From NCBI GenBank assembly GCA_029582165.1, contig CM055876.1:20078501-20142500 (forward strand): a stretch of 64,000 bases of DNA, read 5' to 3'. The translations under genes and the position numbers were made by a program. The first letter of the stretch is position 1; each line of letters begins with the position of its first letter. This document shows, one piece after another, positions 45,069 through 57,515 of this stretch. The DNA comes from Portulaca oleracea (lineage: Eukaryota > Streptophyta > Magnoliopsida > Caryophyllales > Portulacaceae). Under the pieces are notes generated by a model, which was not told where the DNA came from, searched no databases, and saw only the letters and a program-made list of their open reading frames with translations.

Positions 45069-46130
45069 TTAGATGGAAGTTATTTGAAATTTATTTGGGG
45101 GCAAAAAACCAGCATAAAAAATATATATATATTATTGAACAATCAATTTATGACCAAGGTGCATAGGTTCTACAGATTACTTTTCAAAACTATGCATGTC
45201 AAGAGGATTTACTCAAAACAGCATGGCATGTTTACTCATTTATTCAGAACACTTGAACAAATTATTTGCCAAACAATTTGTGCTAATTGATAGCCACAAC
45301 TCCACCTCAAACCATGATCATTGCATGATTATAGCTGAAGTTTTCTAGTATTAACGCCAAATGAAACCTAGTATTTTGCAAATATGAGCACGTTAAAGTG
45401 TAAAATGACTGCGGAAACAGTGTTAAAAACCTGCAACTCAGAGTGTGCATAACCTAGACCGATCCAGAGACCATTTGGAGTGACCCAGATTCAATCTGAT
45501 CCTTGGTCAGCTGCAAATTCCAGAAACATGTTTAAACTTCTTCAATAGCAGGCTTCAGACCACCTTTTGCGCCAATTTTTTTTTAGATAGGAAAAAGATG
45601 TATATTAATGATAGAAATGAAAGAACCGATGCTCAACTAGCACCATTTGCACCAAATATTAATGAATCTTCCTTGACATATATAGAAAAATTATCGGATA
45701 CATTCCCATTAGTCTCCTTACAATTTATTTTCTTCAAGGGTAAGGTTACTTGAATTTCTTAAACTCACACAACATTGCCATAGTAGGATACTAGGATGGT
45801 AGTGATGGTACTCGTGCTGGTTTTGATCACATTGTTGGCATGGACTTTGACAGAAAATCCGTCGAGCATAAGCATGTCCTTGAGGCCCTATTCTACCGGT
45901 GCTTAACATGCTGAGAAAGCTTCATTTTCAGACTTAGTGAACAATACAACAAAAAAAAAAAAAGCACAAGGGCATAAAAATACACAGAACCAATTCATGC
46001 ATGCCTCAGGCTCACAAGCCTTCTAATTGAAGCGCATCAACTTATCTTCTACAAATCTAGGAAGCTAGTTTCATTTCATTTCTTACTAATATTCTCTAAA
46101 ACAACATACAATATAAATAACTATAAAAGC
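45069..46130. other. Region downstream of the TIP41-like gene
   Basis: No second gene was recognised. The part next to 46130 is probably the 3' UTR of the TIP41-like gene. Confidence 0.4.
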
Positions 46131-49100
46131 TTACTGGCTGCCACCCAGTCTAAGCTTTTGCGTTTTATGCATGATGATAGGGAGCCTCTGGCTGATGACA
46201 CTCGGATCACTATAAGCAGCAGCATCAACTGGATAGCCTTTCTGCAATATTAACAAGGAGGAATTAACTTGGTAAATTATCCTGAATCCCAAAACCAGAG
46301 AAAAGGAAAATGAATGAACAAACAAAGCTACAGTTTGCACATTTGTGAGGACCGTCAGCTCAAATTTGGACAAGAATACTTGTCCTGCTAGCCCATCCCC
46401 ATTATAGCACATCCAAGAACACAAACAAAGCCAGGAGAAAGGAGGCAAGGAGACATGATAGAGGGTGGGGATGAGGGATATAGAGAAAGAGGGATATTTA
46501 CAGCAGCTAATGCACTGAATGTACACTCTCTCCAGCATCTTTCACGCAGAACAACTGGAAAAGCGTGTTCACCAAAAACACAATGCATGCGAGTGTCCCT
46601 TAGCCTCATAAGCACGCCGTCAACTCTAAGCTGCATGCCAGAATAAATCATCAGCTACCAAGTATCTAAATTGATGAAACAAATAAAAACTCTGGGACAC
46701 AGTATCTTACCTAGAAATCATGATATATCACTCTTAACTAAACATAAATTACAGGAAAGCAGCAGAACAAAATGACAACCCGGATAAAATGAAGAAACTA
46801 GAATAGAAAAAGAAAAATTTTAACAAGGGTAATCAACTGTCAACGCACCCAAAATCTCAAGAGGAGAAACCAGCCACTCGGCATTACTCTCTGCAGAAAA
46901 CCACAACACACTTCAATCAATGCTCCGAAGTATAATGCTTCACACTGTTAAAGTTAAAGAGCACAAAGTATGAGGCCTAGATATCAACAATATTAGGATT
47001 ACCACTTTGACCGTTAAAAGTGACACTCCATTGTCAGCCAATTCATCTTCGTACAAAACAACCTGCACAAATAGTAAAGTGTAATTCACTTTCAGATAAG
47101 ATATCGCTACCTACAGCAATAGCTGATGGTGAAACTGCAAAACAATTCAGATATTGCTCATAGTTAAAGTGAAAAACAATTATTAACCGTAAACATGTCT
47201 ACTAAAAGCAATAGCTTTGGTCCAAAGGAATCAGTAAGGCGGGTTAGTTTTTTTAGTTATTTATGGGGTGGAGCAGCAATTTTTAAAAAAAAATAGGCAA
47301 CAAAGAAAGAAATTAACAGAAAAGAGGGCAAATTTTTAAAATACAACTGTAACACAGACTTTTGATGTTCACCTAAGGTTATTGTTAAAAGATTAAAATA
47401 GTGTTAAAATACAAATATATAAGAGTCTCAGAGATGTTTAACGCCATCAAACAGCAGCATCTCGTAAACCATGATTTAACTGGTGTAAGTGACAATATAC
47501 AAAGGCACTAGATTCAAGGTGTCTGACAAAGATTTTATGGCCTTTATGATGCATTAATGATAAAACAATTTTGCGGCTTTCTATTGCCAACCTCATCATA
47601 AAACAGAATAGGTTCTTTGGATGCTAGAGCAACTGTATCAATCTTCTCATCACAATCCACCCAGCAAAGAGTGCGGCCAACATCTGAAACATCACCTCCA
47701 GCCTGTTCACCAGAAAAGTCAAACAAGAACATAGAATAAAATTACAATGCTGCAGTAATCAAGCAATATTGGAATATTCCCAGTCCACTCATAAAATTAC
47801 AGCAAATCTGTGATAGATCATCACGTAAAACATACAAGGAGAGTCTACTATATATATGAAGTATTGGCCTTTAGGGTACTCAGTGAACAGTTACTACATT
47901 GAATGTTTAAGCAGGAATATACCTTGTCACTATTTGCCTCATCCGTTTCACTTCCAGAATAAGGTGTGGTGAATGTATAGTCATAGTCCAATATCACCTC
48001 TTGAAATGGCTTGCTTCAAACATATGATACACCAAATAGGAGAGAATTAAGATTTCTCTTCAATAATGCACAGTGCAAACTAATAATCAGCTTTCAACAT
48101 GTAGGAAAAGCAGAAGAACAGAGACTGAAACTGTAGATCTGATAACATTTCACATGTACAAATTCAGCCATAAATGGAGTTGATCCAGGTCGGACATCAT
48201 GAAATTATATGAGCATACAGTTAACCAGAATACCAATCACTTTTGATAACATTCAGGTCGGACATCATGAAATTATATGAACATACATGTATGAACTCAG
48301 CCATAAATGGAGCAGAGTAGATAAGCAGCACAGAAAGACAACCATCACAGCATCAAATAACTTAATTTTCAGATTCAATATCTCAATTTGAGATGTATTT
48401 TCTTTGCTCCACCGTTTTGAATGATAGAAAATTATATGAAGAGAACAAGGGAGTGTAAACCAAGGTAAGCACACATTTTCAAGATCATAAGGAAATATAC
48501 TTCTCCTAACTATTTTCTTGTTAATCTTCCAGGGAAATAAAACTTCTAAAAAAAAAAAAAAAAAGAGCAAGGCATATCCTCTTTGCACCACATTTCAGAG
48601 ATTGACAATTGACATTAAGTTCAATCTATTGCATGATAATATGATACACCCTTAGTGATCGCTTTTGGTAGAATTAGGGGAGGGGGCCATTGAGAGGGAA
48701 ATGGAAAGCGGGATAATGGAATGGATGGTTGTCTCATCTGCTAAGATAATCAATGCTAAAAATGATGCAAGCTATCAATATTTCTAAGCACATGGAATGA
48801 AGGAAACCTACTTCACATGTTCTTGTTATGAAGACCAATGAAAATAAATTCTTCAGCACTAAAGAATGTTTGAAAAATACCATGGAAGCATTCAACATAC
48901 CCAAAAAAATGAAGAAATAGACCACTATACAAATCAGATATTATTGCCAATAAAATTGTTAGGACTCGAGCATTAAAAACCTTTCTTTTACGACATTGTT
49001 ATAACCAAATATTCAATGCAGCAACTGTCCCAAAAAACCAAAACCAATACTCCGAAATCCCGCCCATGGCAAGGTATGGAGGGGTTGAATATAGCAATCT

Positions 49101-51759
49101 TACCACTAAATTTTGCAATTTAGAGAGACTGGTTCCAATTGACCCAAGATGAACCATTCACTCAAATGCTCAATACAGAAAATCAATATTGAAATTCCCT
49201 AATCAACCTAAGTCCATTTCAGACAATTAAGCCCTCCGTCTATATTCTCCTTTAGATTCCCATGAAATTGATTGCACCAGAAGTGCACAGAAACAACTAC
49301 CTAACCATCAGTAAAAAAAGAATACAGAATGAAACAGTAGCACCTACTGTAACCCACTAACCCGTGGCAGAATCTGAAGTAAATGCTCTCTTTCATGGGA
49401 GTAAACATCAAAGATAAGCAAGGTATATTTTTCAATCCTGAGAACCCAACAGATATTTAGATTTTTACAGTACAGAGAATTCTATGGTCTCCAAAACCCA
49501 ATCTCCAAACATGCAACAAAAGACTTTTGAGACTACAGATGTGATCTTATAGTTAATGATGGGCTCAATGGATGAAGGACCAAGCAACCCCCCCCCCCCC
49601 TCCCGTTCTGAAAACAAGCAAAAATCCAAGAGTAACCCAAAGAATATTCATCATGCTAGTTGAGAATGCACATAAGATGGATGAAGCACAAGACCCAGCA
49701 GTGAATGTTTGCAAGTGACCAGTAACAAGAACAATATCAACAAAACAGCACTTTTGTGCAAGCAGAATAAGTATGACAATACTTTCCAACCAATTTCACA
49801 AGCTTAAGCACCTTTTTTTGTTTGTTTTTTTTTTTTTGGGGGGGGGGGGGGTCGAGCTCATGTCAACCAAGTACAGCAATTATGACAGAGATACACAGAT
49901 ACAATCATACATTTTTTTGATTGGGTGACAATAATTGCATAAGCTTGTATAGCAGCAGTTTACGATATGGATTTTTTCCCCATTGTATACATCATACAAG
50001 GCTACACTAAATAAAGCTTTTGATCTTATATCTGGAAATTCGGCTAACCTCCTGAACTTCCACTTAGCTGCAGCTGGAACTTCGACAGGTGGCAGACCTT
50101 CTAGCTTCCAGCCAGATAAAGCATCAAAAGCATTGAAATGAATCTTGCTACCGCTAGGCACATGCTTAAGAATTAGAGAACTATTCCCAAATACCATTTC
50201 TGGTAAATGAGATGTCTTAAGTTGTTCCTCCCACCTGCATCCATGCCAAAGTATAGCAGATTATAGCTACCCAGACAAAGAAGTCCAATGCACAAAATAA
50301 AGAAGCGATAATATTATTTTGTTCAAACTTCAACATTATCGTAACCCACCCACCCCCCGGCGAAAAAAAGAAGCTTAGGAAAGGATCTTCTGAGGAATGG
50401 GATATCTGAAACTAAGAGCTGTTAAGCAAACTGAATGTATATGTAATAAAGTAAAACAGAACACCCACAATATGAACTCCCTAAGTGATCATTCAAATAT
50501 TCTTGGTTGCAATGAGTTTGATCATGCTCAGTATTCCTTTCTAGTAAAGACTATCAAACCATTCCTTCTGTCCCATAAAGCTACTCTTGCTTAAGTGATG
50601 AAACTTTATTAATGGAACAACATCCAATACTGCTATCCAAAGAATTTTGAGGGAAGTGGGAGCACCTTAATGCAATAGAACTATAGCAGTAAAGAGGAGA
50701 TTTATTTTGGGACTTCCAGAAAAGGAGGGCTTTCTTCTGTGAGTTAGCACAAGAAAATCAGTAGGGAAATCTAATTCAAAGATTCAAACAGAACATTCAA
50801 ATCTTGAAACCCCCCCCCCCCACCCCTTTTTCTTTCGCACGCATGGATTCCCCATCACAAACATGGTAGCAAGTGCAGTTATAGAGAGGATTTTTTTTGG
50901 GGAAATTCTAGGATAATATTAGAAACAGAACATTCAAATCTTTCACTGACGACATACCATCAAAAAAATATTAGAAATTCTAGGATAATAGTCAACTATG
51001 TTATGGATACAAGTAAAGCAAATGGAAACCCAAACAATCAATTTTAGCAGTTGGTAAATGCTCATATCATTCCATAACGCAATTGATCATCATAAAGAAA
51101 GGTATACCTTCTCCTCTATATCCTCTCCTCTAATCAAAAATAGGGGAAAAAATCCAAAAGACTACTCTAGCAAAATCATATTTCAACAACTTTCTTGACC
51201 CCACTACCCTAATAAACAGTTGAATCCTAGAACATCTGATCGAGCAAAAATGGAATGGAACCAACCTAAGAAGCAAATGAGTCCTATTATGAATGGAATC
51301 TGGGAATTTTCTTTCCCTCAATCCTAAACAGTTAAACACATATCCAATTGAAACAGGTGCAAGAGTTGATTCAATCCCCGTCACAAAGGTGGACAATACT
51401 ATAACACTACAAAGAGGTGTTGCAATTATGAAAGTGGGATTGTCTGACATTGACAAAATAAGTTAGAACCTAACGGGTTAAACCCTCCACAAGATATTTG
51501 AAATGAGTATGACATTCATCACTAATTATAATAAAGTTTAGGGGTTCCTATGATGAAATCCCTTTCGTATAGAAGGATACATCAGAAAATAATTAGAGAG
51601 AGAGGGAGGGAGAGAGTACAGTTGAACTTGGGATGAGTTGAGGATGGAACCCTTGCAAGACTCAATTTCCCAGCCGCGAATACGGAGTCCACGGCGTCCA
51701 TCGGACAAGGCTTCGGCGCCGGCGGATTTGAAGACTTTCTCGTCCACCTCCACTTCCAT
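46131..51759 (-). CDS. TIP41L: TIP41-like protein, eight coding exons
   Basis: TIP41-like regulator of PP2A-type phosphatases in TOR signalling, acting in cytoplasm and nucleus. Coding exons (minus strand, 5' to 3'): 51759-51620, 50234-50049, 48013-47923, 47702-47592, 47062-47003, 46890-46849, 46630-46502, 46241-46131. Lengths 140, 186, 91, 111, 60, 42, 129 and 111 sum to 870 nt, i.e. 289 residues plus stop, matching the usual size of plant TIP41. All introns are GT-AG and the phases agree. Recognisable blocks: GAEALSDGRRGLRIRGWEIE (exon 1), IHFNAFDALSGWK and LPPVEVPAAAKWKF (exon 2), ILDYDYTFTTPYSGS (exon 3), WVDCDEKID and EPILFYDEV (exons 4-5), VMPSGWFLLLRFWLRVDGV (exons 6-7), GYPVDAAAYSDPS and ISQRLPIIMHKTQKL (exon 8). 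The start is the Met of MEVEVDEK, the family's N-terminus. Exon 6 is only 42 nt. No disabling change was seen, so the gene looks functional. Confidence 0.96.
48014..50048 (-). other. Intron 2 of TIP41L (2.0 kb)
   Basis: The longest intron. It contains a tandem-like duplication of AGGTCGGACATCATGAAATTATATGA-type sequence (about 48188 and 48254), a poly(A) run near 48547 and G/C homopolymer runs at 49589-49602 and 49838-49850. No nested gene or clear transposon was found. Confidence 0.6.
50235..51619 (-). other. Intron 1 of TIP41L (1.4 kb)
   Basis: Lies between exon 1 and exon 2. It has a C-run at about 50811-50821 and a partial repeat of AACATTCAAATCTT (50783 and 50930). No other feature. Confidence 0.6.
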
Positions 51760-52205
51760 CGCCGCCGCAATTGGCCGTTGATTGATTGATGTTCTCCGTT
51801 CCCGGCGACTCACCGATCCGTTAATTTTAGTCAATTCACTTCAAAAAGTTGTATCCTTGCAACACTTTGGGTCTAGGCTAAAAGTTCAAAAGAGACCGGA
51901 AGGTACCCCCTTGCTTTGTGCAAATTAAAATATAATTTTGAAATTATAAGTTAATAATTGTCCGGTGCCAAATTTAATCGGTTATTTGTTGATGAACATC
52001 AACACTAAGAAAAATAATGATCATTTAAATAGTCCACATAACTTCACCGAAAAACATGTTCAATATATCTTATACAGAATCTTTAACTGCGTTGGACTCT
52101 GATTTTCTATTTTCTATTTTTTTTGTTTTTCGTCTCTCCTAGGGTTTCCCTACGTGAGAGTTTCCCCCCTAGGATTCTAGGGTTTTGTCGCCGGTTCATC
52201 GGGGT
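51760..52205 (-). promoter_or_regulatory. 5' region of TIP41L, running into transposon-like DNA
   Basis: Upstream of the ATG at 51759. A CG-rich 5' UTR-like stretch reaches about 51835. From about 52130 the sequence has CTAGGGTTTCCCTACGTGAG and TAGGGTTTTGTCGCCGG, like the 5' UTR of plant LINEs, and meets the CRM-like fragment. The promoter elements themselves were not resolved. Confidence 0.4.
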
Positions 52206-53251
52206 CCTTAAGAAGTTTTGGAAAGGATTGGTGACAATGCTTATAAATTACAACTTGGTGAAGACTATGAAGGGAGTTGTACTTTCAATGTGAGTGACCT
52301 CAAACCCTATTATGGAGATAATGAAGAACTTCCTAGTTTGAGGACAAACTCTTTTCAACTAGGGGGGAATGATGTAGATTTGGTCCCAAATATACATCAT
52401 GGGAGCCAAATGCTTGAGTTCATACAAAAGGAGCTTCAATCACTCATGCTTATCACTCGTCCAATTAGCTTCATCAAGGGTGGTTTGGTAATTTGCTCCA
52501 TAACTCAAGATCCATGAAGATGTTTTGAAAGTCATCCTAGCACCAAATGATCTACATCAAAGGAGCTTCACAATGGCTTTTGAATCTTTGAATTTGGACA
52601 AGAAACGAGCAAGTTATCATAGTTTTAATCTAGCTTATGTACATTTGTATCTTTATGATATCATACTTGTAATAGATGATGTAAGCTAGATGCACCCCTT
52701 TTTCTTGATTGTACACGCCAAGGGGGCCTCTCATTTAGTATAAATAGACCCCTTGGGTGCCTTGTAATCACACATTATTCAATAATACAAATACAAATCA
52801 AATTCAACATGTTGTTTTCTCTCTAGCTTTTGTGCTAGTTTTGTTTCTCTTGAGGGAGAATCGACTACTTCTAGCCTTGGGTTGGCATCCTTGGTGGTGA
52901 TAGGTAGCATTGAAGAGTTCTTGAAGGTGGTGTGACTTTATCCTCCAAGATCCTTCTCGCCATTATCAAGTTTCAATCAAAGTTCATCAATCATTCATCA
53001 TTTCATTCGTGAGTTTCTTTTTGTGTTTCATTGATCTTGCTTTGTTTCAATCTCAAGATTCATTTGAATATCATTCTATCATTCAAGAAACTTACAACCC
53101 AACCATCTTCACGTTCATTTCATTCATCCATTTCGTCCATTTCCTTCGTTTATCCATCCATTCATTCATTCATTCATTCAAACTTAAAGAACCATGTTAA
53201 AGATCCTTAGCTTTTGTATAATTTGATCATCCTTGGTCTCATTATACATCA
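52206..53251 (+). mobile_element. 3' fragment of a second, diverged CRM-like gypsy element
   Basis: An integrase tail from about 52212 (ERIGDNAYKLQLGEDYEGSC) is followed by the polypurine tract AGGGGGGAA and an 882-bp LTR from 52370 (TGATGTAG) to 53251 (ATACATCA). The reading frame continues into the LTR and stops at 52515-52517, as in the element at 32523. Everything upstream of the integrase tail is missing, with an abrupt junction at about 52205. The LTR has TATAAATA at about 52739-52746 and ends in a (TCAT)n-rich stretch. It is clearly a different family: its LTR differs throughout from the first element. Confidence 0.85.
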
Positions 53252-53605
53252 TTTGCGTAAACGTAAAACTAAACTAACAATTGAAGTAGAAATCAATCAA
53301 ATTGGGGCTTACCATCGACAAAAAAATCGATGGCAACCCCTTCAAAGAAGTGGAGGCTAGGGTTTTCTAGAGAGAAAAAAAGAGGAGGAGGCTAGGGTTT
53401 TTAATATTAGTCTCTCTTAAAGTTTAGATTAGTCACCTATATTCTGACAGACCTATTATGATTTTTTATTTCAAACTCGAGATAATATAATATTAATCAC
53501 CTCTTGATCATTTACTAATCATCTATTTTCTAATAAATTTAATAGACCTAATATGAATTTTTTTTTTTGTGATATAGCTAGATAATTGAATAAGAAAAGG
53601 GGAAA
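53252..53605. other. Unassigned intergenic DNA
   Basis: Includes a small dyad (CATCGATTTTTTTGTCGATG on the minus strand, about 53308-53332) and two copies of GAGGCTAGGGTTTT near 53355 and 53389. No gene recognised. Confidence 0.4.
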
Positions 53606-53975
53606 TGATACATGTCTTGTGCAAGACACATATTAACTATCTTGCCATGCTATAAAACCTATGTATTTGTAAATTAAATTAGAAAAAATTATATAATTGG
53701 CTTCTATAACTATAATGATATATATAAATGGTATAAAATCACACTTTTACATATATATTTTAAAATTTACAAAAAAGCGTCTAAATATGCCTAACGGACG
53801 GGGTTCATTCGTTAGGGTGTCGATTTTAATTGTGGCGTGGCCAACACGTTCTAATCTTCTTATAATTGATAATTAATAGTATTTGACCAAAAAGTTAAGG
53901 TTAAAAATGACAATACGTATTAGTTTTATAAAAAGGAAGACACTTAAGTAGTGTCTTGGGGCAAGACACATATCA
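53606..53975. mobile_element. Small TIR element with TGATACATGTCTTG ends
   Basis: Left TGATACATGTCTTGTGCAAG, right complement TGATATGTGTCTTGCCCCAA. Related to 15085-15458. Confidence 0.6.
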
Positions 53976-54164
53976 TCACCCAAAAGAAAAGATGTGATAT
54001 CCATAAGTATGCTCATTATTTGCGGAAATTTATTTGCTATTGGCAAATGGTTGGAGGGATTTGCGTGATTTGCGGAAAATATATGTACTTATCCATTTTA
54101 TTTAATTGATTTATTTAAAGAGTTTGATTTCACTCTCCCAATTGTTGTTGGATATTTTTTTTTA

Positions 54165-54235
54165 CTAAAGATTGTCACGTAGGTTGTCTCACGATAAATT
54201 ACCAAGAGACAGTCTTATACTATAATTTGCGAAAC
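54165..54235. mobile_element. Internally deleted MITE with GTCTCAC ends
   Basis: The two ends of the AAGACCGTCTCAC family lie almost back to back: GTTGTCTCACGATAAATT and ACCAAGAGACAGTCTTATA. Confidence 0.5.
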
Positions 54236-54452
54236 ATGTTTCAATCACCAAATTGGTTACCTAACAAAATGAATCGTAGCTTCCAAACACCTTTTGTGAA
54301 AGTTTTTCACTTTTTCTATAATCTTCTCCCTTGTTCCCAATATAATTAATTTTTTTTATTATCATTCAAAGCATGAAATAATTGCTTATATGTTATTTTA
54401 GATTTCGTATCAATTCATACTTTGAACACTTTAATCTTTAATTTTTGTAATA

Positions 54453-54695
54453 TACTCCCCCGTCCTTTTTTATTGTGTCACTTTGAAAGAGTGTGGAGAA
54501 ACCTATATGTTGTAAGTAATAACCAACAAAGTAGGGGGAATAACTATAAAATTACTTAAAGTGGTAAGCAATAATTATAGAGACGAAAATATATAGATGT
54601 AATATTAATAAAAGTTACATTGGAAATGCAAAATGACAAATAATTTGGGACAAAAAATTAATTAAGTGGACAAATAAATAAAGACGGAGGGAGTA
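54453..54695. mobile_element. Stowaway-type MITE
   Basis: Left TACTCCCCCGTCCTTTTTTA, right complement TACTCCCTCCGTCTTTATTT, with TA borders. Confidence 0.85.
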
Positions 54696-55192
54696 TATAA
54701 TATTATATTATATGAATGTTGTCAAATTTATAATAAAAAAAATACTATAGTAAGAATATAATCTTATAATTTTTTTTATACATTATTATTTGAAAAATTA
54801 TCACTCAAAGAATGAAAAAGCTTCCACTTATGATGTTATATCATTTAATATGTAGCACATATTTCTTAAATACCTTAACATATATATACAGTGGATTTAC
54901 ACTATATAATATTTATGCACATATATCTTAAACACATTTGACATATACAATTTATATTATGCGAAACAACACATATGGCAGTAACATACATTACTCCCAC
55001 AAGTCAATTCTAAAACATGTGATATAATACAATACAGCTAATATCAAATGTTTTAAAAACTTATTGGTACCATCATTGTAATAATTAAAATAAAGATTAC
55101 AACTTATATTGTAAGATATTATTTTTTTTATTATGAAAGGGGAAGGCTAATTTTATTTAGGATAAATCTAACTCTCCTAGGGTTATAACGCC

Positions 55193-55361
55193 CTAGGAAA
55201 GTGATTAGAATACATCACCTCGTTGGTCTCATCCTTACCCAGTCTAGCACATAGATGAGTCACGGTATTCCCTCCCCTCTTTACATGGCATGCTAGTAGC
55301 GTGGTAAATTCATGAACTAGAGCTCTAATTCTTCGATATACAGATTTGCGGGCCCCAATCC
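55193..55361 (-). pseudogene. LINE 3' end: RNase H C-terminus
   Basis: On the minus strand the frame reads LVHEFTTLLACHVKRGGNTV then THLCARLGKDE and stops at 55193-55195. The RGGN and HLCARL motifs are those that close the RNase H-like (RVT_3) domain of plant LINEs. An A-rich tail follows at about 55125-55135. This is the missing 3' end of the LINE at 58274-59900, now separated from it by the inverted copia insertion. Confidence 0.75.
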
Positions 55362-55911
55362 AAAGGAATTAACGTGGAAAAACCCAAACCGGGAAAAAAA
55401 CCACGAATGATGCACTATCAGAGGATTACAACGGTGTTTCAGAGATTCCCAGACCTCCACAATCTCTCACAGCCTTCCTAAAGTTACAAGCTGAGAACTC
55501 AATACTCACAGTTGAGCCTCACACAACTCCCTCAGGAACACAGAGATTACAGGTCAATCTCTTGTGGCATAAGATGAAACACTCTCAATTGCTAGGTGGT
55601 CTAAAACAAGGAGAACAAGACCCCTATATATACTAGAAGGTACAAAAGGAAACCCTAAGGTACAACCTAAAAGATAGTCGTCGCAAGGAAATAACACAAA
55701 CATGGGCCATTGGACGAAGCCCAACAAAGAGTCCCACGCAGAACCCAAAACGTTGGCTGCGTTTTCAAGGGTGAAGCTTCTGGACGAGGCGCTGCCAGCG
55801 GGCAGAAAAACGCAGGCTGCGTTTTTCTTTTTTCCTTCGATCCTCTTCCTTCTTTCGCTCCTTCTTCATATTTGGTCTTTTATCCCAACAAATTGGTCTT
55901 CATACCCAACA
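55361..55911 (-). repeat. 3' LTR of copia derivative, truncated
   Basis: It starts at CAAAGGAATTAACG, matching the other LTR from its nucleotide 72 or so, and ends CCCAACA before the purine tract AAGTGGGAGAT (minus strand). It contains a perfect 8-bp-arm dyad around AGGCT at 55806-55826. Confidence 0.85.
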
Positions 55912-56374
55912 ATCTCCCACTTGAAGATCAATTCCAAATACAGTCTTTTACCACTTCAACTCCATCTCGAATCCTCTAGTGCACCCATCTCGATCTTATT
56001 CATCAAAGATCAACAGAGGTCCCAATTGACCTCCCATCAACTCCTCTTGTTGCAACAGGCTCCCACTTGAACTGATCACGCCCCTGCAACTTCGACATAC
56101 GCATCATCGTCAACAACTTAGGGGAATTTTGGATTGGGATTTTACCTCGTGTTGAATTTGTCGAATTCCCGTGCAGGTTAGATGCATTCCTCGGCTGACC
56201 ATCCGTTCCCGTAGCCTCGACCGGAAACCTCCTCGTTTCTGGTACCCTTCTCTCATCAGAGAAGCTAACACGCCTTTGACGAGCATGAACAAGCCTGTTA
56301 GAATTATCAATGACAGAATATAACTTCCCCTCTTTCCTGCCATTTACAATTATCAGAGATCCTTTCGTTACCCT

Positions 56375-56689
56375 TCAATGACCATCTTCAAATCTCGTCG
56401 TGAACCTCTCCTCATCCAGTTGACTCACAGATATAAGGTTCTTGGTCAAACCCGGGATATACCGAACATTCTTCAACCTCCAAGTTCCACCATTAGAAGT
56501 TTTAATGTTCACATCACCTCTTCCTAACACCTTTAGGTTGTGACCGTTTGCAAGCCTAACGCTGCCAAACCTCCCACTCAGAAAATTGCTAAAGGCCTCC
56601 CTGCTAGATGAAGAGTGAAACGAAGCACCCGAATCTATCACCCAACTCTTTTCTGATTTGTCAACACTAACAGTTAGGACATCACTCAT
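56375..56689 (-). pseudogene. copia protease and following segment
   Basis: The frame includes WVIDSGASFHSS, the aspartic protease active site of copia elements, then LANGHNLKVLGRGDV and LKNVRYIPGLTKNLISVSQL, the usual link between protease and integrase. It stops at 56375-56377, just after FEDGH. Beyond that only a short GKLYSVID-like piece remains before the deletion that removed integrase and reverse transcriptase and joins to the element's 3' non-coding end. Confidence 0.85.
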
Positions 56690-56776
56690 ATCCTCAGCAG
56701 AATATACAGATTCATGGTCATTATGATTGCTCTTCCTGGGTTTGGGACAATCCCTACGAAAATGACCTCTATCACC

Positions 56777-57463
56777 TCAGTTCGAACACAACACTTGCTC
56801 CATGTTTCGACCTCTAGATTTTGATCGACCCCGACCCGAGCTCCCACTATTCCTCCTAACCCTGACAGCCAAAGCATTCCCCGAAGACTCAAACACATCG
56901 GAATCTTTCCTACGGATACTTTCATTCAGGACAAAGTCTCTAATTTCCCCAAACTTCAGTTTCTCATCCTTCTTAGTCGAAGAAGTTACAGAAGTCACGA
57001 AATTTTCCCAAGACTTAGGTAGGGTAGCCAATAGTATATTAGCATTCATCTCATCGTCGAACTTAAATCCCACAGAGGTTAATTTTGATAGTATCATATT
57101 TAACTCATTCATACTATCATGCATATCACCAGATTCTTGCATCTTAAATTCAAACAGACGACGTAACACATATACCTTGTTCACCGCCGAAGGTTTCTCA
57201 TATGTGTTTTGCAAGGCCTCGAGTAGGTCTTTCGTCGTTTTCTGATCTTGGACGTTGAAAGCCACGTTCCGAGCTAGCGTCAGCTTGACCGTACTGAATG
57301 TCTGACCATCAAGCTCTTCCCAATCCTTCTGTTCCATCTCTTTTGGCTTATCACCCATCGCAACATGCAACCTTTGCTGGCGGAGCACATCCTCAACGCG
57401 CATCCTCCACCATGCGTAGTCTTTCCCATCGGATTCCGGAATCTTCACAATAGCGTCTGCCAT
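56777..57463 (-). pseudogene. copia gag with a stop in the zinc knuckle
   Basis: Starts MADAIVKIPESDGKDYAWWR about 40 nt after the primer site. It shows the copia gag (UBN2-type) domain with WWRMRVEDVL, LLEALQNTYEK, LRRLFEFKMQES and TSVGFKFDDE, then an Arg/Gly/Ser-rich stretch. The zinc knuckle begins CSN and the next Cys codon is a TGA; GDRGHFRRDCP continues in frame beyond it. Gag forms the particle. With protease it is the only coding part left. Confidence 0.9.
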
Positions 57464-57515
57464 TGCTTCTCAGTTTGCAGATCAACCACGCTCCAACCAA
57501 AGCTCTGATACCAGT

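Noticed and set aside
46388..46651. Separate small gene on the minus strand
   Set aside because: It is TIP41L exon 7 read through into flanking intron.
57502..57513. Possible tRNA-Met fragment (GCTCTGATACCA)
   Set aside because: It is the primer binding site of an LTR element; no cloverleaf surrounds it. The same applies at 26113-26124 and 33395-33406.
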